From assembly GCA_022457155.1 (NCBI GenBank), contig JAJGOT010000508.1:98501-162500 (forward strand): 64,000 bases of DNA, given 5' to 3'. The translations under genes were made by a program, and so were the position numbers. Position 1 is the stretch's first letter, and every line of letters begins with the position of its first letter. Origin of the DNA: Cladopsammia gracilis (taxonomy: Eukaryota > Cnidaria > Anthozoa > Scleractinia > Dendrophylliidae). This document shows, piece after piece, positions 56,001 to 64,000 of this stretch. The notes below the pieces were generated by a model. It made no database searches. It worked only from the letters and a program-made list of their open reading frames with translations, and was not told the DNA's origin.

Positions 56001-56270
56001 GCCCACACGGCCGGAGCTTAACCCGGTTTCTGTAGCATGAAGCAACTAGGAATATTGCTACTCCCCCTGGATGGGATGCTAGTCCATCGCAGGGTTACCC
56101 CCAGCATTTTTTCGCCGGTACCCATTTATACACCTGGGTGGAGAGAGACAGTGTGGAGTAAAGTTTCTTGTCTAAGGAAAAACAACACGACGGCAGAGAC
56201 CAGGCTCGAACCACCGACCTTCAGGTTGAAAGTCTGACGCACTAACCACTAGACCACCGTGCCGCCCACA
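56001..56270 (-). mobile_element. Full-length tRNA-Glu-like SINE with 11-bp duplication
   Basis: The tRNA-like head is at about 56194-56264 on the minus strand (GGTGGTCTAGTGGTTAG, B box GGTTCGAGCC). The body contains CTGCGATGGACTAGCATCCC, a block I recall from conserved metazoan SINE domains (possibly Nin-DC). It ends without poly(A) at CCGTGTGGGC. CGACGGAATTG lies at 55990-56000 and 56271-56281. Confidence 0.75.
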
Positions 56271-56281
56271 CGACGGAATTG

Positions 56282-57109
56282 TTAAACATTAATTCGCTGT
56301 GATTTTCGGATGTGTTCTATTTCTGGTAAAAGGAAAGCGGGTTGAACTTTTCTAACCAAATCAATTGTCGAACAATGAGTCACGTCCTGGCAAGTCTGCT
56401 GAGTAAACAATTCTCAAGCATTACGTCATGGCCGTAGTCACGTTGAAACTCCACACATCTCGTATTTATGTCACGCTATTTTCGGCTGTTTATCATTTGA
56501 TCGATCATGTTGACATTGCTAATTTATTCGAAATCCCATCACCGATTCTCCAAAATGCCTGTCTTTAAACAATCCTGATTAGGTGGTTTCAAGGATTTTA
56601 AAGCGAAAAAATATATATACAAAGTACTAAACTTATGTTTTTTCTAACAGCACTGAACCGATCAGAGAATAAAATACAGACCTGAAATTGTAGCCAACTA
56701 AGGGATGTACGATTTTATTTTATTTATTTTTTGTTTGTGGGGGGGGGGGGGGGGGGGGGTGGGGTGGGGAGGGACATGATCATCATCATGATCATGAATT
56801 TTTTCGTCTTGATGTTGTGCAACAATTTTTTTTCGGGATTGTTCCATAACTGCTTTTCCTTTGGCTCGCGTGCATTATTTTATATATTTGTGGACTGGAC
56901 TGTGCATATTGATAGATTCTAGATTGTATATTGTGGATTGCTAATATAAAACTCTAAAATGAAAACCGGGTGGAAACTGAGACCAAACGAGCCAGTTTCG
57001 AAGCCCAACGGGCTCCTTGTTGTCTTAATTCTGATACGAAAAATGGCTATACCCCACCACGGTCTATCAATCTTTACCCTGCTCTGTTACATTTGCCCCA
57101 TTTTTTATT
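56282..57109. other. No recognised gene
   Basis: AT-rich, with a G tract at 56741-56760. Short ORFs only. Confidence 0.4.
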
Positions 57110-57610
57110 TATAGAATCAATTTATATATAAACAATCTACGTTTAAGCAAAAGGGCTAGTTTTAAATAGAAAAGGCAGGGAACGATATCGGCTGGTGAAT
57201 TTCTGGTAATTTCAGGAACATTCAAAATGCGGAAAGTATACCTTTGGACTTTTTAGTCGTTCGTGACTCAAACTTTGCCCTTTTCGGATTAATTTAAATA
57301 AATGCAACAAAGAAGGATAGTTCTTTGCGTCAGTATCAGCAATGATCAATTTAATTCGCTAACAGGCTAACAGTCGAAGTCTCAAGAACAACTTCGATCT
57401 ACCAATATATATATATATGGCGGCCCGCCGAGGCCACCTCAAAACGGCCTTATTATTATTTTCCAAAGTAAAAAGAATTAAAACCGTAAGTATCCATTCC
57501 GTATTCAGGACCCTAAACCAAGTCTACATGGTGAATTTCAACCAAATCGGCGATGTACCGTGGCCGCGACTTTTCAAAAAAAGTTCGAATTTTACAGAAT
57601 ATTGCTCTTA
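57110..57610 (+). repeat. Diverged copy of the tRNA-Leu-like SINE family body
   Basis: Shares two separate blocks with 35335-35620, with about 200 bp of extra sequence between, including an ATATATAT run at 57406. No tRNA-like head is visible. Confidence 0.5.
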
Positions 57611-58173
57611 AGTCCCCTTTAGGCAGGGTTCCGTGTTCCCATTTATTCACTTGACTTCTTATAACTGTTACTTCGTTTCTTTGCAAATGGCTGAGTGATT
57701 AATGATATTGCAAAGCAAAAAGTAAGATTCGTTCTGTCTTGACGCCTGGAAAAATAAAAGTCTGTGAAAGTGAAAACATTCTTACACATCGTATTCCTTG
57801 AGATAATCCCAGTAAATAATACTTGTTGATTGGTCTATAGACGAAAGTATGTTTTAATTCCTCGTAAGAGGAAAACTCCGAATGGAGGTCCCTCCGCCCG
57901 GGTTTTTCAAGAGCATTCAAAGGACACGCTCCCGCCGAAATAACGTTTCGCTTATCTTATTTCCATGCTATGCTGTCAAGTACCGCAAAAAAGCGGTCCA
58001 CTGCATTTCGGGTCTGAAAAAAGTTTTCCCTCAAACTTTGCCCAGTAAATCTTGAATAACAAAAAAACAAAAAAAAAACTAAAAAACAAAAAAACAAATT
58101 TAGTTTTTGGAAATACGTAAAAATGTATTTTTTAGAGCTCGCAACAGTCCAAGCGGCGAAAGGCCTAAATTTG
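57611..58173. other. No recognised gene
   Basis: Short frames only. An A-rich stretch with CAAAAAAACAAAAA repeats at 58060-58100. Confidence 0.4.
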
Positions 58174-61100
58174 AGGCCTACTCTGGGACCCAAAGTCGCC
58201 GTAACTTTGGGCGACTTAAGGCGACTTTAGGCGATTTAAGCATATTTTCTCCAAAATTTAGGGTGATTTTGGGCGATTTAAGGCGATTTTGGGCGACTTT
58301 AGGCGACTTTGGGCGATTTTGGGCGACTTTAGGCAATTTTAGGTGACCTTCAGGTGACCTTCAGTGATTTAAGTAGAGATGCCAAGGTGAAACCAAGTAC
58401 AGTTGTGGTATATATGGGCATTTTTCTAAAATGGGAATCATCATGGTACACCATACTGCATTGTTTCAGAAAATATCCATACTATCCCCATGGAAGGTTT
58501 TTGGTTTGAATGCTCCACCAAACCCCCCCCCCCCCCCCCCCTGCCCTCTCCCCCCCCCCCCCAACTCTTCTGCAAATTCCAGTTTAGTGGCTTTTAAGTC
58601 CCTCCTCTGCCCCCTCCCCCTAGGAATTTCTAATAACCTCCCATGATGTGGGTATGGACCTGCACACTGAAGTCAATACATTATCAATAAACATTCAACA
58701 ATGACCTAAACACCAGCTAGCAAGCAAGGTTGTTGTCACATTGGTCACAGGGTCAAAAGCTAAGGAATTAAGCAAAAACTATGAAATAGTAAGTGTCACA
58801 ACAAGAAATTTAGGGGCCCAGAGTGATTCCTTGGGCATTTCAGGGTATAGGGCTCTGGTTAGGCAACAGCCTTGGCAAGCAAACTAATATTTTTCTGCCT
58901 CTACCATTAACCAAATTTAAATTCGGAATGCACAGTGGATGCATCAAATGGGAGTGAGATGCCACAAACTGTATTTAATAATACTTTATTTCCTCAAAAT
59001 ATCATATACGTCTCTCAAAAGCAACAATTGCTATTCCAATGAGATTATTTTAAGAATGTTTTATAATTATATTATTGCCAATTTTCTTCAGATGCCATCA
59101 TGGGTTGTCTTTATTTTGAGGAAATACATTATTGCCATAGTTACAAAGTTAATTAACAACCTAAATTTACTTACAAAAATACTTCTGAAAAAAAGTCTGA
59201 AAGGATTGTTTTCCATTCAGACTAAAATAAAAACAAAACAATACCAACCATTAATTATCAATGTCACAAATTATAAAGATAACTACCTTAGTGAATACAG
59301 TGTGAATGCATCACCGACAGTAACTCAAGTTGCCCTATCTATCTTGGCTCGAAACTTTGGTAACAGGCATGCCTTCCTTGCAAAAGCCTTTGATCCTTTC
59401 CTGGCACCCAACCAATTTGCTCCTCTCCGGTCTTCAAAAGGCAAAACACTCCCACCCATTTTTTTGTTCCGTAAGCTTGTGGCTTTTGTGCTTCTCTTAC
59501 AATAGTCTGAGCTGCTGGAAACTTGGATATGCCACCTTATCATAAATTGAAGCACATTCTTGCTGGAGGCTTACACACCGGCTCATCCGAAGCACTTGCA
59601 ATTTGCAATGGGGAGCGTTTTATCCGCGATTGAGAATCATTTGGGTTGTTTGCGGTATGTTGGCTCTGAAAGCTCTCACTAATATTTCGGTACATCCCTA
59701 AAAGAAAGCCAGAGTACGTCCGCCATTTTCCTTTTGATCCATAATCCCTTTCGTAAACTTGTTACCAGGTTTCGTCCAACTTTTCAACATGTGCCACAGT
59801 CCGGCCCGGGTCGTTTCCGTTTGATCGCATCGAAAAAGTTCTCTCAGTAAACTTACCTGGAATTCTGTAGTTGATACGAGGTTTCTTGCCGAAATACAAT
59901 CTTATAGCCAGTCAGTGGTGACAGTGGATACCGCGGTATCTGGCAGTGATATTATGAGACAATTTAGCTTGAATATTGCGTGACTTTAGCCAGACCAGCG
60001 TGTTTCTAGATCACGCGATGTGATTAACTTTCAAGTCACATGATCAAAACAGTTTCTTGGACCCTTGGCAGCCATCTTGCTTCGAATGGCGAGTCTCGTT
60101 TTCTAGCTTTTCTGCCAACAGCGGAACAATTTCAAAGTAATAAGGCGTTTTACAAGAAGAGTCTTGTCTTGCAAGAACAACAGGGAATTTTGTACTTGCT
60201 TGGCTCTCTAACTTCAATTAATCTGTATCGATTTGGCTGGATGTGTGGTCTTTGACTTTAATAAGCTTATATCTGAGGATGCTATGAAATGTCTAGAAGT
60301 TGTTGGTAGACGAACTAGACGAGATGGTCACTTTGTCTTTACCTGTCTGTGATGGGTAAGCGTACGATTTACTCAAAACATATAAAAGCACCTTTATAGC
60401 GTTACACTTTTGAGCTTGCAGTCATGTAACTTGCAGAATGTAAGTTTTAAGCTCACCAAAAACCTAGATGTATTTTAAAACTGGACTTACTGGCGTACAT
60501 TTATTTCTGAGTGTAACGCCATAAAGTAGTTGCTAAAAGACGTTTAGTGATTACATCTTTTATTCTTGTGATCTGTATGCCTAATAATATTAAATACGTT
60601 TGTTTTGTGCAGAGGAATTTGATGCTATTACTTGTAACTGTTGGGGGTTAAGAGGGTGGTGAGTGGGTGGGATCAATGGGGGAAATTGTTTCGTAGAAAA
60701 GAGAATTGGGGGGGGGGGGGATGGTAGGGAGCAACTTCCTGTATGCTTAATATAGATTTGCCACCTGTAGTACTTTTCATATTAGGGACATGCAGATCAG
60801 AGTATGAGATAGAGTGTGAGTAGTGCTTATGCTTTAGATTATTAAATGTAAAAACCAATCTTGTTTCTAGAGCCTCCTTCTCTACTGGGCGACACCAGGG
60901 AGAAGCGTGGGTTCTGAGAATATGACTGGTTTGAAATTCGAAAGTCAGTCATAGTCAATCTTGTACTTGTACTCTGATCTGAAAGTCCCTATTGTAATGG
61001 AAGGTTTGGAACAACACCATAAGGACACATCGGAGGATTTTTGTAACAAAGTAGGTCCAGAAATAGCAAAGTTTATCATATTGGGTTAATTAAGGTTGTT

Positions 61101-61205
61101 AGGAATTAAGCGACTTAAGGCGACTTAGGGCGACTTAAGGTGACTTTAGGCGACTTTAGGCGACTTTGGGCGACTTTAGGCGACTTTGGGTCCCAGAGTA
61201 GGCCT
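58174..61205. mobile_element. 3-kb element with repeat-bearing inverted ends
   Basis: AGGCCTACTCTGGGACCCAA and seven more bases are perfectly inverted at the right end. Both ends then carry arrays of an 11-bp unit, GGCGACTTTRG (58190-58370 and 61110-61190). AATTTG flanks both sides (58168-58173, 61206-61211), which would be a 6-bp duplication. However, weak similarity continues outside (CCAAGCG, GAGCTC), so the true ends may lie further out. A 6-bp duplication, AG ends and repeat-filled termini would fit a deleted Polinton derivative. No gene was recognised inside. Confidence 0.5.
58380..61080. other. Interior of the 3-kb element
   Basis: 58505-58570 has C tracts. An ORF of 188 codons at 58939-59505 and a 71-codon frame at 60040-60255 lack recognisable domains. 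G tract at 60710. No family is named. Confidence 0.3.
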
Positions 61206-61211
61206 AATTTG

Positions 61212-63035
61212 CGCTTGGCCAGAATCGAAAATTGCATAAATTGATGAGCTCGCTGCTCAAAAAACCAAAAAATTATTATTACTCCTAAGTTTAGTGTTCC
61301 TTTAAAGGTGTGAAACGCAAGTTAATTTTGATATTCTTTCTAAATTAAAGGTTCAAGAAAACAAGAGGCTACCAGTAGCCTATACTCATGAGCTTGCGTA
61401 AGAAAGTTTTATGGTTTATTTTAAACGGGTCACGCACCCCTCCCCAGAACGAATTTTGCGTGACACACATTACACCATCACTCAAGACATGTTGATTTTT
61501 CTGTGCTCCCTTTGAATATTTCATTTATTGATTCCCGATCATACCCACACTAGTCTAATACTTCCCAAACCGTGAATTATTTGTATTACATTGGGTTATT
61601 CCAGAAAGAATCCACCCCCTCCCCCCACCGACAGATGGGAAGATTGTTTGACCCCTCCTCATTCCTCCCCCCGATTTCCTGGCTCGCTAGACCCTCCCCC
61701 CCCCCCCCCCCCCCCACTGGGTTTCCAAGCCTAGAGACCCCCTTCTCCTGCCCGGATTTCCAATAAATTTTTGGAAGCCCTAAATTTACAGGTAATGAAA
61801 AAATACATGTAATCGGATTCAGGATATTCTGCTTTTAGGGACCGATCGTTTATTGCTCCATTCGGGTTCGGGCGGGGAAGGGGGGGGGGGGGGGGGGTAT
61901 CTTTTACCTTGCACGAGAAGTGACGGGGGGTATTAAGACATACAAAAGCTAGCATACAAAAGCTAGCAGCTACATGTATATAATAGTTATTGAAATAATG
62001 GCAATCTAAAAACACAAATGTTAAAAATATATAATATATTATATAAAATGTAATTGAAATGAATACTCATTTCGATGAGAAAATAGCCACTGGTGCGATC
62101 AGGGAGCTTTAGTAACCACGATGGCAACGCCAAAGAAAACGTAATTGAAAAAAAACGAACTTTAAGTAATGGTCCTAGCAAGAACTGGGCAACCTAACGG
62201 CAAGGAATTCAGAATTGTGATATTGTTGAAATCGTCCACCTCATTGTCTAAAAATCTACCATCACTTAACCAGGTAGTGCATTAATTTTTCTCTAGTTTA
62301 CCAATTGGTTCCCTTTTAGTAAACAAAACACTTAGTAAACAAAATTCTATGTGGGAAACATATAAAATTAGAAGCCTTTCTTGGCCATTGTTTTGGGTTC
62401 TTTCTGTGTGTACGCGGATACCGGAGCACAGATGACGTAAAACAAAAGTAACAAAGAACGACAATAATACAAATGCAAAACAAGACCAAAAATACAATAC
62501 CTTACAAACAATAGAAGACAATGAGTACCGGTACACGCAGAAAGACCCTAGTTTTGGAGTTTCACGGTTGGGTGAAATCTTGTAGCACAAAAGAAAAAAT
62601 CTCTTTAAAATAAAGTTCTAGTACATTTTATTTAAAAAACATGTCCATAGGTTGATGCATATCCACAGTAAAAAACAATCCTAAAAAATCTTATGTGCGG
62701 AAAGCGAAATGCCGCGGAACAATAGAGCATTGCCTAGTTCTTACACGCATTGTTACTTAAACCTCTTTGAAATTGTTCCAAATTGTTTAATTTACCCAAT
62801 GTTCCTTGAATTGTTCAAGTGCTGAATTGGTAGGGACGGCTTTCAAGCTCAAATAGAGCAAGGAAAATTAATCGCCATGTAGGCCCAAATCGCACTTGCG
62901 GAGAACTTTTGAATTGCCCGCGACAATTTGGACAGAAATTGGCATACAAAATTGTCCGAGACAACTTGTCAATTTCGGAGCCAAAATTTGCAAGACAATA
63001 CGAAAATTGCACATTACGGTATGGAAACAATTTTA
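61212..63035. other. No recognised gene
   Basis: 61590-61770 is a C-rich block similar in style to 58440-58650 (TTCCAGAAA, C tract, GGATTTCCAATAA), probably related MITE remnants. The rest is AT-rich with short frames. Confidence 0.4.
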
Positions 63036-63440
63036 GGCCCCGTCCACACGTATACGTTTACGTTCGTAAACGCATATTTTTTTATGCGTTTAGGCCTCCC
63101 GTCCACACGTAAACGATGAAAACGGTCACTCTAAACGGATATTTTCGAAAACGCTCTCCAAAGTGGATATTTTCGAAAACGCCGTTTACCCGTTTACGTG
63201 TGGACAGCGTAAACGGATATTTTTGTAAACGCTGATGTCACAGCTGTTTATGGCGCATGCTCAAGTTATCTAGCGCATGCTCAATGCAGATTTTTTAGCG
63301 TTTACGTATCGTTTTAGCGTTTAGGTGTGGAGAGGTGAAAACGAATCGTAAACGATGGCTGGCTTCCTGTGGATGGGAGCGTTTTAGATAAAAAAAAAAT
63401 ATGCGTTTACGAAGGTAAACGTATACGTGTGGACGGGGCC
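63036..63440. mobile_element. PIF/Harbinger-type MITE (GGCCCCGTCCACACG family)
   Basis: GGCCCCGTCCACACGTATAC is inverted at the right end. TTA duplication at 63033-63035 and 63441-63443. The interior is full of TAAACGGATATTTT-type repeats. Confidence 0.7.
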
Positions 63441-64000
63441 TTAAAGGTGTGGAGCACTTCGACTTTCAATCTGAGCATCAAGCCTTTTGAAAGCGCACGT
63501 GGCTTTAAATCTCATTAGTATGTATTTTATGCAGAATGAAACTGGCTAGTCATTGAACACCGTCATTGAACACCGCTAAACATGATTCGATTAAAAAACG
63601 TTTTTTTTTAATTCTAAGCCTTTTCAAGGGTTTTTCTACTTTTAGTGATTAAATTGTTTTTGCACGCTGCCATTTGCCGTGATAAATTTGAATAAAAAGA
63701 AACGTGCTGCATATTGATTTGTTTTTCTCAAGGAAGAGCACAATGGTTAATCAAGAAGGCATTGTTATCTGGATTCGCGGGTGCGTTGGAATGTATCGGA
63801 CAAGCGTGTTGTCCTGCCAGGGGGCAGGACTTCGGCTCCTTTGAAGTTTCGGCTGTTTTGTCGAAACTAGAGTGAATTCGTATAACCCGTGTTTTATATG
63901 CTAATGAGCCGCTTTATATTCTAATGAGCTGTGTACAATAAAACAAAGGGAATTGAGACGGCTGACTTTTTATTTGTTATAAAATTAATTTAAAGCTCAC
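63441..64000. other. No recognised gene
   Basis: A small GTCCTGCC/GGCAGGAC hairpin at about 63811-63830. No coding signal. Confidence 0.4.

Noticed and set aside
58939..59505. A real 188-residue gene
   Set aside because: Low-complexity hydrophobic composition, no domain, and position inside a repeat element; no splice or promoter signal supports it.

Overview
The window looks like nuclear DNA of a metazoan, most likely a cnidarian such as a stony coral or sea anemone. This is inferred from content, not proven. It is AT-rich, has no operons or dense host coding, holds 14 long (TA)n tracts and a (CT)n tract of about 330 bp, shows spliced exons, and is dominated by nested transposons: Polinton/Maverick, Penelope-like elements, Ty3/gypsy, L1-like LINE, tRNA-SINEs and many MITEs.

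Layout. (1) 1-870 is the 5' end of an antisense L1-type LINE inserted into the end of a Polinton gene. (2) 823-5798 and 17158-19949 are a decayed Polinton/Maverick. It has an unknown gene on the minus strand, then, on the plus strand, an A32/FtsK-type packaging ATPase, a fibre-like protein (frameshifted), an integrase with chromodomain (frameshifted), and a protein-primed family B DNA polymerase. (3) The polymerase gene is split by an 11.36-kb DNA transposon, 5799-17154. It has 32-bp terminal inverted repeats starting CACTGG, a 3-bp ACG target duplication, subterminal tandem repeats, and smaller transposons nested inside it. (4) 20-33 kb is a graveyard of Penelope-like retroelements. Three GIY-YIG endonuclease regions and one C-terminal fragment, and 10 intact plus 2 damaged hammerhead ribozyme motifs, are embedded in inverted terminal repeats and bounded by (TA)n. 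(5) 33.1-34.7 kb holds two exons of a probable host VWD-domain gene, with an antisense tyrosine-recombinase-like exon in the intron between them. (6) 34.8-43 kb is MITEs, a tRNA-Leu-like SINE and low-complexity DNA with few recognisable genes. (7) 43.4-45.5 kb is a minus-strand gypsy remnant. (8) 46.5-54.7 kb is one copy of a dispersed repeat interrupted by three insertions: a 9-bp-TSD foldback element, a 5.6-kb LTR retrotransposon with the unusual pol order integrase before reverse transcriptase (Gmr1-like), and a TTAA-flanked MITE. An uninterrupted copy of the same repeat lies at 32.5-33.1 kb. (9) 55-64 kb holds a SINE with an 11-bp target duplication, more MITEs, and a 3-kb element bounded by GGCGACTTT-type tandem repeats.

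How it works together. No functional operon or pathway is intact. The most informative content is transposon biology: a clear order of insertions, target duplications that validate element ends, and a dense set of self-cleaving ribozyme motifs. All assignments rest on reading motifs by eye. No database search was run.
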